A program made the translations under genes and the position numbers. From positions 124,001 through 188,000 of the forward strand of contig PLUL01000021.1 in the NCBI GenBank assembly GCA_003164895.1: DNA of 64,000 bases. The letters run 5' to 3'. The notes under the pieces were generated by a model that made no database searches, was not told where the DNA came from, and worked only from the letters and a program-made list of their open reading frames with translations. The DNA is from Bacteroidota bacterium (GTDB taxonomy: Bacteria > Bacteroidota > Bacteroidia > Palsa-948). Every line of letters begins with the position of its first letter. Position 1 is the stretch's first letter. Below, piece by piece: positions 1 to 8,708 of this stretch.

Positions 1-772
1 CATATTCCTGAAGCGCTTTATCATATTTTCCAATGTCCTGCCAAAATTTTGCTCTTGCATATTCAGCTTCAAAACTTTTCGGCTGAAGATTAAGTGCATT
101 GTCAAAATATCCAAGCGCTATCGGATTCTTCTTAGCGGCTGATAAAACTCCCAACTGCATATACGCTTCAAAATAATTTTGATTGAATTCTACTGCCGAT
201 TGAAAACATGAAATTGCACTTGCCGTATCAACCTTTCCTCTTGCGTTTGGTGCTTCTTTCAAAATCATTCCCTTCTGAAAATACGCAAGGGCTTTTGTTT
301 TGTCAAAGTGAATACTTCTGTTTACATAATAGATTGCCGTATCATAGGTTCGCGCCAAATAAAACAATTGACTGTACTTCAACAACGCTTCTACATTTGC
401 AGAATCGAGTTTGATAGCTTTTCTTAAAGCATCTCTTGTATCGCGTGTTTTGTTTTGAGTAAAATAAAGATCAGAAATGAAAGTGTAATAATTGGATTTT
501 GTGCTGTCAATCTTCAACGCTATTTTCATATCCGCAATTGCGCTTGCAAAACTTTTATGAGAAAAATATGCCTGCGCTCTTTGATAATATAAATCTGCGC
601 TATTGCGTTCATTATTTATCTTTTCATTCAATTCACGAACGTCTGCCGGAGTAGGATCGTTAACAACTGCCGAATGTTTTTCCTGTTTTCCATTTCCGCA
701 GGAGGAAAAAATCAATGTAATGATGAGCAAATTAGCCAATTTGAAAATTAAAACACAAACTCTTCTTTTCAT
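1..772 (-). CDS. TPR-repeat lipoprotein, cut by the left window edge
   Basis: An open frame runs leftward from an ATG at 770-772 and leaves the window before any stop, giving at least 257 codons. It begins MKRRVCVLIF, continues with a hydrophobic stretch and has a lipobox IFSSC (Cys25), so it should be a lipoprotein facing the periplasm. The rest is made of tetratricopeptide-type helix pairs, visible as segments such as LYYQRAQAYF, EAYMQLGVLS and ALGYFDNALNLQP. TPR lipoproteins usually scaffold protein complexes; no specific partner can be named. It starts 69 bases after the recA stop with no clear promoter of its own, so it is probably the third gene of a bcp-recA-TPR unit. The C-terminus is not seen. 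Confidence 0.85.
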   Translation of the reverse strand, partial: MKRRVCVLIFKLANLLIITLIFSSCGNGKQEKHSAVVNDPTPADVRELNEKINNERNSADLYYQRAQAYFSHKSFASAIADMKIALKIDSTKSNYYTFISDLYFTQNKTRDTRDALRKAIKLDSANVEALLKYSQLFYLARTYDTAIYYVNRSIHFDKTKALAYFQKGMILKEAPNARGKVDTASAISCFQSAVEFNQNYFEAYMQLGVLSAAKKNPIALGYFDNALNLQPKSFEAEYARAKFWQDIGKYDKALQEY

Positions 773-841
773 CCTAAAATCAGTTTGTTACAGATGTCTT
801 TAAATTAATTAATCAGCAAATCTGCCAATCGGAAATTTGTT

Positions 842-1897
842 TTACGATTCTTTAATCAACGCTTCTTTAATTTTGGTTTCGATCTCCAACGCAAGTTCCG
901 GGTTATCATCGAACACTTGCTTCACGGCATCTCTACCCTGACCAAGTTTTGTTCCGTCATAGCTGAACCACGAACCGCTTTTTTGAATCACGTTGTGGAG
1001 AACTCCAATGTCTATTATTTCTCCCACTTTAGAAATTCCTTTGCCGAAAAGAATATCAAATTCAGCAAGACGGAAAGGCGGTGCTACTTTATTCTTTGCC
1101 ACTTTCACCTTCGCGCGATTTCCAATTACAACATCACCTTCTTTTATCTGACCGATTCTGCGGATGTCAATTCGAACGGATGCATAAAACTTAAGCGCGT
1201 TTCCTCCGGTAGTTGTTTCAGGGTTTCCAAACATCACTCCGATTTTTTCGCGGAGCTGGTTGATAAAAATAACACAGCATTTTGTTTTGCTTATTGTTCC
1301 TGTGAGTTTACGCATTGCCTGCGACATCAATCGCGCATGCAAACCCATTTTTGAATCTCCCATCTCGCCTTCAATTTCGGCTTTTGGTGTAAGTGCGGCA
1401 ACCGAATCAATAACAATAATATCAAGCGCACCTGAACGAATAAGGTTCTCTGTAATTTCCATTGCCTGCTCGCCGTTATCCGGTTGAGAAATTAAAAGCG
1501 CTTCGAGATCAACGCCAAGATTCTTTGCGTATAATCTGTCGAATGCATGTTCCGCATCCACAAACGCAGCAATGCCTCCAAGTTTTTGCGCTTCTACAAT
1601 TGCGTGAAGAGCAAGTGTAGTTTTTCCTGAAGATTCAGGTCCATAAATTTCTATGATTCTTCCGCGGGGAAATCCGCCCACACCCAGCGCAACATCCACG
1701 CCAAGCGAACCCGTAGGAATTGCATCAATTTTTTCAATTGCACCGGTTTGCATTTTCATGATGGTGCCTTTGCCGTAGGTTTTTTCTAATTTATCAATCG
1801 TGAGTTGAAGTGCTTTTAGTTTTTCTTTGTTCACTTCAACGTTTGCCGCTAATGCGTGTTTTTCTTTCGGCGCTTCTTTAACTGCTTCTTTTGCCAT
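842..1897 (-). CDS. recA: Recombinase RecA
   Basis: RecA binds single-stranded DNA, drives ATP-dependent strand exchange and triggers LexA-type self-cleavage. The 351-residue protein has normal family length. Residues 86-93 are the Walker A loop GPESSGKT, the second ATP-site segment [10 protein letters not shown] follows, and [20 protein letters not shown] spans the conserved DNA-binding L2 loop. Residues 1-25 form a Lys/Ala-rich extension, common in Bacteroidota RecA. The start ATG (1895-1897) follows the bcp stop by 34 bases, and that gap is almost filled by a simple repeat of ATTGATTATT words. No LexA-box-like operator was recognised upstream. Confidence 0.98.
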   Translation of the reverse strand: MAKEAVKEAPKEKHALAANVEVNKEKLKALQLTIDKLEKTYGKGTIMKMQTGAIEKIDAIPTGSLGVDVALGVGGFPRGRIIEIYGPESSGKTTLALHAIVEAQKLGGIAAFVDAEHAFDRLYAKNLGVDLEALLISQPDNGEQAMEITENLIRSGALDIIVIDSVAALTPKAEIEGEMGDSKMGLHARLMSQAMRKLTGTISKTKCCVIFINQLREKIGVMFGNPETTTGGNALKFYASVRIDIRRIGQIKEGDVVIGNRAKVKVAKNKVAPPFRLAEFDILFGKGISKVGEIIDIGVLHNVIQKSGSWFSYDGTKLGQGRDAVKQVFDDNPELALEIETKIKEALIKES

Positions 1898-1906
1898 GGT
1901 AATTAA

Positions 1907-1936
1907 TTGATTATTTATTAATGATTATTGATTATT
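1907..1936. repeat. Simple ATTGATTATT word repeat between bcp and recA
   Basis: The bcp-recA gap consists of imperfect copies of TTGATTATT/TTAATGATTATTG. The copies run into the bcp stop codon. This resembles other short word repeats in the window (for example 12917-12950 and 36294-36325). No function is evident. Confidence 0.5.
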
Positions 1937-2420
1937 TTTCTATTGCTAAAGACTCCAATATTTGTTCTGTATGATCTTTTGTATCCACCTTGCGGATTAT
2001 TTTTTCGATCTTCCCTTTTTCATCAATTACAAAAGTAGTGCGTATTATTCCGTCAAACGTTCTTCCCATAAAAGTTTTCTTTCCCCACACATCATAGTCT
2101 TTGATTATTTCTTTTTCGGTATCCGGAATCAAAGTAAAAGGTAATTTGAATTTCTTAGTGAACTTTCCATGCGATTTTTCATCATCCTTGCTTACTCCAA
2201 TCACTTCGTATCCTTTTTTCTTTAAGCTGTTGTAATTATCGCGCAGATTGCAGGACTCTGCCGTACATCCGGGAGTATCATCTTTGGGATAGAAATACAA
2301 AATAACTTTCATTCCCTTTAATTCTTTGAGAGAACTGTTTTCTCCTTTGGTATTAATAAACAAAAAATCGGGAGCTTTATCTCCCTCCTTCAAACTTGTT
2401 TGATGATTAGATTTTACCAC
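1932..2420 (-). CDS. bcp: Thioredoxin-dependent peroxiredoxin, BCP/PrxQ family
   Basis: It reduces hydrogen peroxide and organic hydroperoxides with electrons from thioredoxin in the cytoplasm. The peroxidatic Cys lies in TPGCTAESC, and the second Cys five residues later (C52 and C57 from the start chosen here) is the classic BCP pair. GDKAPDF near the N-terminus and FMGRTFDGIIRTTFVID near the end are family signatures. The open frame extends to a TTG at 2448-2450, but that codon is part of the -7 element TACGTTTG at 2448-2455. The GTG at 2418-2420 is therefore preferred, giving 162 residues and a normal N-terminus before GDKAPDF. Transcription appears to continue into recA, which would link peroxide defence and DNA repair. 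Confidence 0.93.
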   Translation of the reverse strand: MVKSNHQTSLKEGDKAPDFLFINTKGENSSLKELKGMKVILYFYPKDDTPGCTAESCNLRDNYNSLKKKGYEVIGVSKDDEKSHGKFTKKFKLPFTLIPDTEKEIIKDYDVWGKKTFMGRTFDGIIRTTFVIDEKGKIEKIIRKVDTKDHTEQILESLAIEK

Positions 2421-2447
2421 GTGTTTTAATATTTTCAAAAGCACTCG

Positions 2448-2455
2448 CAAACGTA
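2448..2455 (-). promoter_or_regulatory. Bacteroidota -7 promoter element for bcp-recA
   Basis: The minus strand reads TACGTTTG, matching the TAnnTTTG consensus of the Bacteroidota primary sigma factor. It lies 27 bases before the GTG start chosen for bcp. A -33 TTG at the expected distance is not obvious. Confidence 0.55.
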
Positions 2456-2566
2456 ATTAAAAAAGGTATAGAGATTAAAGAATATGAAAAGTTGTTGAAA
2501 GATTTTAATGTTGAGATTACCCAAAGTTGAAAGTTAGAAATTTCATGTTGAAAGTTTTTATACCAA

Positions 2567-2635
2567 GATTACACCGATTTGATAAAGATTACACTCCGAA
2601 AGGGTCTGATAGATTCCTCAGAGAGTCCTTTCGGA
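2567..2635. repeat. Palindromic intergenic repeat downstream of terC
   Basis: GATTACACCGATTTGATAAA at 2567 shares its core with the repeats at 3616-3701. It is followed by an inverted repeat TCCGAAAGG (2595-2603) / CCTTTCGGA (2627-2635). The wider stretch between bcp and terC (2456-2870) holds nothing else convincing. An 80-codon frame from a TTG at 2579 starts inside the repeat and has no recognisable features. Confidence 0.55.
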
Positions 2636-2870
2636 CCGATTACGTTGTTGCTTTTCATTGGCGTAATCTGTATATATCTTTTCGGAAAATTACATTTTTT
2701 TAACTCAAATTACATATTCGCTAAAAATACAGGAAGATATTTTGTTTTTGTCCATACCCTACATCCTCTCAAACAGACAGGGATGAAGTCATTTGCATTC
2801 CGTCTTATAAAAATTGGCTAAAAAGTCCTTTCATTCGCTATTGGAATCAAGCAAATGAGAATACCCTTCC

Positions 2871-3608
2871 CTACTCCCTCTTCGCCCGCTTGCTCCTCAT
2901 CCACATATTCAATCCTTCCACCAACAGAGAGAATGCCATACTTATATATATGTATTGCTTGGGCACATGAATGTGGAATGATTCAAGAATTAAAACAGCG
3001 CCAATCATCAGCAAGAAAGCAAGCGCCAGCATTTTAATAGTGGGATGTTTGTTAATAAAGTCGCTCACTTTTTCGGAGAACCAAAGCATGATGATCATTC
3101 CAATGATCACCGCTCCTATCATTATAAGCACGTTGGAAACCAATCCAACGGCTGTAAGAATAGAATCGAACGAAAAAATAATATCTATGAAAACTATTTG
3201 AACAATGATGGCTGTCAGCGCAACGCTTTTAATATTTATTTCTGATTCATCTTTTCCTTCCAGCTTGTTTTGAATTTCAATTCCGGTTTTAATGAGAAGA
3301 AAAACTCCTCCGGCAAACAAAATAAGATCGCGTCCGGTTACTCCAAAATCAACGATCATAAAAAGCGGATATCTCAAAGCAATTATAGAGGTGATGCAGA
3401 ACAAAAGCAAAATGCGCATGATGAGTGCAAGTGACAAACCGATGGTTCTCGCCTTGCGCTGATCTTTTCTATCAGGTATTTTTCCGGCAACAATGGCAAT
3501 GAAAATAATATTGTCTATTCCCAGCACTATCTCCAGCACCGAAAGCGTGAGCATACTTATCACAGCATGAATTGAAAAGAGCTCCTGAAAGTTTTGTGTG
3601 ATGTTCAT
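2871..3608 (-). CDS. TerC family integral membrane protein
   Basis: A 245-residue inner-membrane protein with about seven hydrophobic segments. The TerC/YgdQ-type motifs are present: LEIVLGIDNIIFIA near residue 25 and FIDIIFSFDSILTA near residue 145, each carrying the conserved acidic residue pair inside a membrane helix. TerC relatives are linked to metal-ion (manganese, tellurite) handling and to metalation of exported enzymes; the substrate cannot be read here. The gene stands alone, divergent from padR across a 264-base region filled with palindromic repeats. Related GATTACACCGAT repeats lie on both sides of it. Confidence 0.9.
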   Translation of the reverse strand: MNITQNFQELFSIHAVISMLTLSVLEIVLGIDNIIFIAIVAGKIPDRKDQRKARTIGLSLALIMRILLLFCITSIIALRYPLFMIVDFGVTGRDLILFAGGVFLLIKTGIEIQNKLEGKDESEINIKSVALTAIIVQIVFIDIIFSFDSILTAVGLVSNVLIMIGAVIIGMIIMLWFSEKVSDFINKHPTIKMLALAFLLMIGAVLILESFHIHVPKQYIYISMAFSLLVEGLNMWMRSKRAKRE

Positions 3609-3615
3609 TTTGGTA

Positions 3616-3701
3616 AATGATTACACAGATTTTAATATGATTGCACCGATTTGTTTTCCATTTGCATCGGTGTAATCATTAATTTTTATCGGTGTAATTT
3701 G
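3616..3701. repeat. GATTACACCGAT-type palindromic repeat in the terC/padR gap
   Basis: AATGATTACACAGAT at 3616-3630 pairs with ATCGGTGTAATCATT at 3666-3680 (one mismatch in 15). A further ATCGGTGTAATTTG copy lies at 3688-3701, and an inner GCACCGAT/ATCGGTG pair allows alternative folding. It sits just before the terC start codon. It may be a dispersed repeat or an operator; the sequence does not decide. Confidence 0.7.
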
Positions 3702-3827
3702 CATTTGACACAAAAATACTCAGAAAAGTTTCGTTTCAATGAAAATTATTCTCATTCATTTTCAATAAGTTATACCGAATACAGTCTTAAGCATGGTATT
3801 ATGTGTTACAAGGTACTGTTTTATGTA

Positions 3828-3835
3828 TATCTTTG
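3828..3835 (+). promoter_or_regulatory. Bacteroidota -7 promoter element for padR operon
   Basis: TATCTTTG matches TAnnTTTG and lies 37 bases before the padR ATG. A weak -33 candidate (TTA at 3806-3808) is 19 bases upstream. The element supports the ATG at 3873 rather than the longer open frame from 3651. Confidence 0.6.
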
Positions 3836-3872
3836 CTTTGTCAATCAGAAAAACAAATTCAAAATAAAAAAC

Positions 3873-4196
3873 ATGGACATAGACAACACCCAGGCTCAGA
3901 TGAGAAAAGGAGTTCTGGAGTTTTGCATTCTGGCTACGCTCACCAATGGAGATGCGTATCCGACGGAGATCATCGAAAAGATGAAAGAAGCAAAACTCGT
4001 TGTGGTGGAAGGAACCCTTTATCCCCTGCTTACACGTCTGAAGAACATGGGACTCCTCAGCTATCGCTGGGAAGAATCCACATCGGGACCACCACGCAAA
4101 TATTACAAACTCACTCCGGTAGGAAAACAATTCCTGAAAGAATTGGAAAGTACCTGGGATGAACTTGTAAGATCAGTAAACAAAATCACAAAATAA
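3873..4196 (+). CDS. PadR family transcriptional regulator
   Basis: A 107-residue cytoplasmic winged-helix repressor. The sequence shows the PadR pattern: an N-terminal helix (MRKGVLEFCILATL), the recognition region YPTEIIEKM, the segment VVEGTLYPLLTRLKNMGLL and the wing RWEESTSGPPRKYYKLTPVG. The open frame can be extended to 3651, but the extension contains the promoter and is rejected. A PspC-domain membrane protein follows after 20 bases. The PadR-PspC pair recurs in Bacteroidota and suggests that PadR controls envelope genes, possibly including its own promoter. Confidence 0.93.
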   Translation: MDIDNTQAQMRKGVLEFCILATLTNGDAYPTEIIEKMKEAKLVVVEGTLYPLLTRLKNMGLLSYRWEESTSGPPRKYYKLTPVGKQFLKELESTWDELVRSVNKITK

Positions 4197-4216
4197 TTTC
4201 ATAACACCTAATACAA

Positions 4217-5896
4217 ATGAACAAGACAATTAACATCAACCTCAGCGGCATCATCTTTCACATTGAAGAAGATGCATATTTGAAACTGCACAATTATCTC
4301 TCAACCATAAAAGGGTACTTCTCAGAATCCGAAGGCAGAGATGAAATTATGTCGGACATTGAAAACCGAATTGCTGAAATGCTTTCTGAAAAAGTAAGTG
4401 ACCGAAAACAAGTGGTATTGATGACGGATGTAGATTATGTAATTGGCATCATGGGTAAACCGGAAGATTTTGCCGGAGATAAAGCTCAGAGCAACGAATC
4501 AAAAAAAGAACAACCCATTTATAGTTCTACAGGAAAACGCAGAAGAGTTTTTCGCGATACCGACAATAAAATTCTGGGCGGAGTTTGTTCAGGAATTGGA
4601 AATTATTTCAACATCGATCCGCTCTGGTTAAGATTGGCATTGGTGATCGCTTTCTTTTCATTTGGAGTTGGCTTCCTATTATATATCGTGTTATGGATAG
4701 TGATCCCTGAAGCAAAAACCGCAGCAGAGAAATTAGAAATGCACGGAGAAGACATCAATGTTTCCAACATCGGAAAAAAAGTGGAAGAAGAAATGAAACA
4801 CTTTGGAAAGAAAATGGAAAGCTGGGGAGAAGAAGTTAAGAAAACCGCTACATCAGCTAAAGGAAGAGATTTCGTTGACAAGTTTGTAGGATTCTTAACC
4901 GATATATTTGGTGCGTTCTTCAAAATATTTGCAAAGTTGCTCGGTGTTCTCTTTATCATAATAGGTTTGATATTTCTGGCAAGCATTGTGAGTTCTCTTT
5001 TTGGCGGAACTGGAATGATCCACATTGACAACCATTCTCTTTCCATCAACGATTTCTTTTACACATTTTTTGACAGGGGAAATCAGTTCTTGCTCGCCAC
5101 TTTTGCAATTGTCTTATTTCTTGGCGTTCCGCTAATCATGCTTGTTTACAGAGGCGTAAAATTGCTTCTTGGAATAAGAGGAAAGAACAGAATTGTAAAT
5201 TTCACCGCAGGAATTCTTTGGCTGGTAGGACTTGCATTGGCGATTGCAATGGGAATACAAGTTGCTGACCAGTTTTCGGAAGAAACAACCAGCAAACAAG
5301 ATTTCTCTCTGACAAAAACAAAATGCGATACACTTTTTCTTCGCATGAAAGAAGTAAAGGACTGGAATGATGACGACAAAGAAAATTCTCACAAAAAACA
5401 TTTTCATATTTCAATTAAAAAACACAAACTGTTTGCAACCGACAGTTCAAATATTTATTTCGGTTATCCAACGCTTGACATCGTGAAAGGTGAATCTGAT
5501 AACATGGAAATTGTAGTATACAATTATGCAATGGGTAAGGATAAAAAAGAAGCGATTCACTTTTCGCACAACATCAGTTACGAAATTTCTCAAAAAGATT
5601 CTTTAGTAGAACTTATGCCCTACTTTTCAATTCCAAAGGAAGAAAAATGGCGCAATCAGCAAGTGCATGTGGAAGTTCGCTTACCAAAAGGAAAAACAGT
5701 TTACTTATCTAAAAACATGCGTAATATTTTGGACGATGTAAAGAATGAAACCGATACTTACGATGGAGATATGGTAGGAAAAAAATGGATAATGGGAGCA
5801 GAAGAATTAAAATGTGTTGATTGCAATGGGATTGAAATGGAACACAATAAAAAATGGAAGAAACATGTTGATACTAAATCTTCAAACGATGAATAG
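4217..5896 (+). CDS. PspC-domain membrane protein
   Basis: A 559-residue protein. The N-terminal ~85 residues are a soluble domain (MNKTININLSGIIFHIEEDA) typical of Bacteroidota proteins of this architecture. The PspC domain begins near residue 117 (KILGGVCSGIGNYF) with a membrane hairpin rich in Phe/Val/Ile. A charged amphipathic stretch follows, then three further membrane segments at roughly residues 230-355. A soluble tail of about 200 residues contains two CVDC-region cysteines near the end. PspC proteins sense or stabilise the membrane under envelope stress; here the partner is the PadR regulator encoded just upstream. The exact role is inferred from context. Confidence 0.88.
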   Translation: MNKTININLSGIIFHIEEDAYLKLHNYLSTIKGYFSESEGRDEIMSDIENRIAEMLSEKVSDRKQVVLMTDVDYVIGIMGKPEDFAGDKAQSNESKKEQPIYSSTGKRRRVFRDTDNKILGGVCSGIGNYFNIDPLWLRLALVIAFFSFGVGFLLYIVLWIVIPEAKTAAEKLEMHGEDINVSNIGKKVEEEMKHFGKKMESWGEEVKKTATSAKGRDFVDKFVGFLTDIFGAFFKIFAKLLGVLFIIIGLIFLASIVSSLFGGTGMIHIDNHSLSINDFFYTFFDRGNQFLLATFAIVLFLGVPLIMLVYRGVKLLLGIRGKNRIVNFTAGILWLVGLALAIAMGIQVADQFSEETTSKQDFSLTKTKCDTLFLRMKEVKDWNDDDKENSHKKHFHISIKKHKLFATDSSNIYFGYPTLDIVKGESDNMEIVVYNYAMGKDKKEAIHFSHNISYEISQKDSLVELMPYFSIPKEEKWRNQQVHVEVRLPKGKTVYLSKNMRNILDDVKNETDTYDGDMVGKKWIMGAEELKCVDCNGIEMEHNKKWKKHVDTKSSNDE

Positions 5897-5952
5897 TAAT
5901 AATCAGTTAAAAAAAATATTTCAAAATAAAATAACACTTAAAACCAAATACA

Positions 5953-6150
5953 ATGGAAACACAAGATCAAAATCAGGACAAAGCTAAAGCTTCAAAGAAA
6001 GCCGGCGGATTATTATTCGTAGGATGTATGTTCATCGGCATGGCGATGGGATGGTACTTTGATGCGTATCAAATAGGAATGTTCGGAGGAATAGGAGTCG
6101 GATTTATTATGATGGCGGTTGTGGTAATGTCAAACGCAAACAGAAGGTAA
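5953..6150 (+). CDS. Small two-helix membrane protein
   Basis: A 65-residue protein with a charged N-terminus (METQDQNQDKAKASKKAG) and two Gly-rich hydrophobic helices (GGLLFVGCMFIGMAMGW and MFGGIGVGFIMMAVVVMS). It lies 56 bases after the PspC gene and 35 before a beta-barrel gene on the same strand, so it is probably co-transcribed with the padR unit. Real coding is supported by frame length, strand and the clear membrane pattern. No family was recognised. Confidence 0.75.
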   Translation: METQDQNQDKAKASKKAGGLLFVGCMFIGMAMGWYFDAYQIGMFGGIGVGFIMMAVVVMSNANRR

Positions 6151-6185
6151 AAACAAAATAATCATTCCGAATTCGATTACTGATC

Positions 6186-8615
6186 ATGAAACAACTATTC
6201 ATAATTATTTCCATCAGTGTTCAAAGCATCTTGGTTTTCGGACAAACAAATGATGCAACCATAAAAGGAAATCTAAAAGATGAAAAGAAACAACCGCTTG
6301 AATTTGCAAATGTCTTGCTTATCAAAGCTACTGATTCTTCACTGGTAAAAGCGACCGTTACAAACGAAAACGGAGATTTTGAAATAACTAATTTTCCTAT
6401 AGGTGAATACAGAATTGAATGCAGGCAAATTGGTTTTTCAAAATATTATTCGGAAAAATTCAGTTCAACTTCTGCTCCTGCTTTTGATGGAATTGTCCTG
6501 AAAGAGAATTCCAAAGTATTGAAGGAAGTTGAAATCACAAACAAACGCCCCTTTCTCGAACATCAACCCGGAAAAACAATAGTGAATGTGGATAACAGTA
6601 TCGTGTCATCCGGAGGAACAGTAATGGATGTGCTGGAAAAATCTCCGGGCATTATGGTTGATAAAGACGGCAACATTAGTCTGAAAGGAAAAAGCAACGT
6701 GCTTGTAATGATTGATGGAAAACCAACTTACTTAAGCGGCGAACAACTTGTAAATTTATTGAAGACCTTACCGGCAGACCAAGCCGACCAAATAGAACTG
6801 ATGACAAATCCTCCTGCTAAATACGATGCTTCAGGAAATGCGGGCATCATCAATATCAAACTAAAGAAAAATAAATATTTTGGTTTTAATGGAACTGTAA
6901 TGGCAGGATATTCGCAAGGAATTTATCCTAGAACATCCGATGGTTTCAATTTGAATTTCAGAAACGAAAAAGTAAATGTATTTGCCAATTATAATTTCAG
7001 CGATAAAAAAAGTTTGGAAACAATTGACCTCACACGCCTTTTTCATGACAACAACGGAAATCTCAGCAATGACTTTACGCAAAAATCAAGTTTGACGAGA
7101 AATAGTCTCTCGAATTATTTCAAAGGCGGAGCTGATTTTTTTATTAGTAAAAATCAAACCCTTGGAGTAGTAATGAATGGATTGGTAAATCCGAGCAGTG
7201 AAAACAATTTAAACAACACCAAAATAAAAAGCGGAACTGAAGTATTGCAATCAGGAGTTATTACAAACAGCACTTCCGACAATACGGAAAATAACATTGC
7301 AGCAAACCTTAATTACAAATGGGACATTGACAGCACGGGTGGAAGTTTTACTGCTGATGCAGATTATGCGTTGTTCAATTTCACTTCCGCGCAGCATATC
7401 CGAAACGATTACTTTGACAGCACTCAATCTTACAATGGAATTTCTTCCATCTTACGAAGCAGCGTGCCAAGTTCTGTTGAGATACGTTCTGTCAAATCGG
7501 ATTTCACAAAAACTATTTTTCAAAAAATAAAACTAGAAGCCGGAATCAAGAGCAGTTTGGTAACTACAGATAACGATGTGAAATATTATACAACAACCAA
7601 TGGAATTGAAACGATTGACAGCACAAAAACAAATCACTTCACTTACAGCGAAAATATCAATGCAGCATATATAAGTCTTTCGAAGGAATTTAAAAAAATC
7701 AGTATCCAAGGCGGATTACGAGACGAACAAACCATTGCAAAAGGCACACAGCTTTCAAATGATTCTACGTTCATACGAAATTATTTTCATCTCTTCCCTA
7801 CTCTATTCATCGGTTACAAAATGAATTCAAAAAATCAATTTGATTTCTCCTACAGCAATCGCATTGACAGACCTGAATACGACATACTCAATCCTTTTAA
7901 ATTCTATCTTGACCCCTACACGTATGCAGTAGGAAACCCATTTCTTAAACCTGAGTTTACCAATTCTGTGGAACTGTCGCATACATTTATGGACAGATTT
8001 ACCACCTCAATTAATTTCAGCCAAACTAAAGATGTGCTCATGCAAGTGCCGGAGCAAATAGATTCTACCAAAACAACTTTCTTTACACGACAAAATTTTG
8101 GAACTAAAAACAGTTACGGACTTTCTTTTATACTTCCTTTTTCCATCAGCAAGTGGTGGACAACAACCAATTCAATCAACATTGTTTATTTTGATTTTCA
8201 AGGAACTTTTCTTGGAGCACAATATAATAATGCCGGAACATTCTTTCAAGGCAACAGTTCAAATGAATTTCAATTGTCAAAAGGATGGGTGGGCGAAGTT
8301 TCTGGAAACTATCATTCCACTTTGCCTTTTGGTATATTTATTGTAAAACCTGAATACGAAATTTCACTTGGAATACAAAAGAAAATATTAAAGAACCGCG
8401 GCAAGTTAAAGCTGAACGTGCAGAATATTATTCATAGCAGTCAGGATGTTACTATTAAATATCAAAACATGGATGTTGCCATATCCCAGCAAAGAGATAT
8501 ACGTTTTGTCGCATTAAATTTCTCCTATAACTTTGGCAAGACCAGTGTGAAAAGTTCGAGGCAGCACTCTTCAGGTGTTGAAGATGAAATCAATCGCACT
8601 AAGGGAAAAAATTAA
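6186..8615 (+). CDS. Outer-membrane beta-barrel protein with carboxypeptidase-like and plug domains
   Basis: An 809-residue secreted protein. The signal peptide ends near VFGQ. A CarboxypepD_reg-like domain follows (TIKGNLKDEKKQPLEFANV, residues ~25-110), then a plug domain (SSGGTVMDVLEKSPGIMVD, DGKPTYLSGEQL, NPPAKYDASGNAGIINIKLK), and a long barrel with the NRIDRPEYDILNPF / GNPFLKPEFTNSVELS signatures of the OMP_b-brl_3 family. Such proteins are TonB-receptor relatives, but no TonB box or SusD partner is visible, so substrate uptake cannot be asserted. It follows the padR-pspC genes and precedes a second protein of the same class. Confidence 0.92.
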   Translation: MKQLFIIISISVQSILVFGQTNDATIKGNLKDEKKQPLEFANVLLIKATDSSLVKATVTNENGDFEITNFPIGEYRIECRQIGFSKYYSEKFSSTSAPAFDGIVLKENSKVLKEVEITNKRPFLEHQPGKTIVNVDNSIVSSGGTVMDVLEKSPGIMVDKDGNISLKGKSNVLVMIDGKPTYLSGEQLVNLLKTLPADQADQIELMTNPPAKYDASGNAGIINIKLKKNKYFGFNGTVMAGYSQGIYPRTSDGFNLNFRNEKVNVFANYNFSDKKSLETIDLTRLFHDNNGNLSNDFTQKSSLTRNSLSNYFKGGADFFISKNQTLGVVMNGLVNPSSENNLNNTKIKSGTEVLQSGVITNSTSDNTENNIAANLNYKWDIDSTGGSFTADADYALFNFTSAQHIRNDYFDSTQSYNGISSILRSSVPSSVEIRSVKSDFTKTIFQKIKLEAGIKSSLVTTDNDVKYYTTTNGIETIDSTKTNHFTYSENINAAYISLSKEFKKISIQGGLRDEQTIAKGTQLSNDSTFIRNYFHLFPTLFIGYKMNSKNQFDFSYSNRIDRPEYDILNPFKFYLDPYTYAVGNPFLKPEFTNSVELSHTFMDRFTTSINFSQTKDVLMQVPEQIDSTKTTFFTRQNFGTKNSYGLSFILPFSISKWWTTTNSINIVYFDFQGTFLGAQYNNAGTFFQGNSSNEFQLSKGWVGEVSGNYHSTLPFGIFIVKPEYEISLGIQKKILKNRGKLKLNVQNIIHSSQDVTIKYQNMDVAISQQRDIRFVALNFSYNFGKTSVKSSRQHSSGVEDEINRTKGKN

Positions 8616-8708
8616 AAGTATTGTCAATAGAAATATAATAATCTGACTATATTAAACCTTCATACATTCAAATACATCAAACAGCATAATCCTTTCAACT
8701 AATCAAGA

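Noticed and set aside
2579-2821. 80-codon frame between bcp and terC
   Set aside because: It starts with a TTG inside a palindromic repeat and has no recognisable domain or promoter.
3651-3872. 74-residue N-terminal extension of PadR
   Set aside because: The region contains the repeat and the -7 element, and PadR family proteins begin close to the ATG at 3873.
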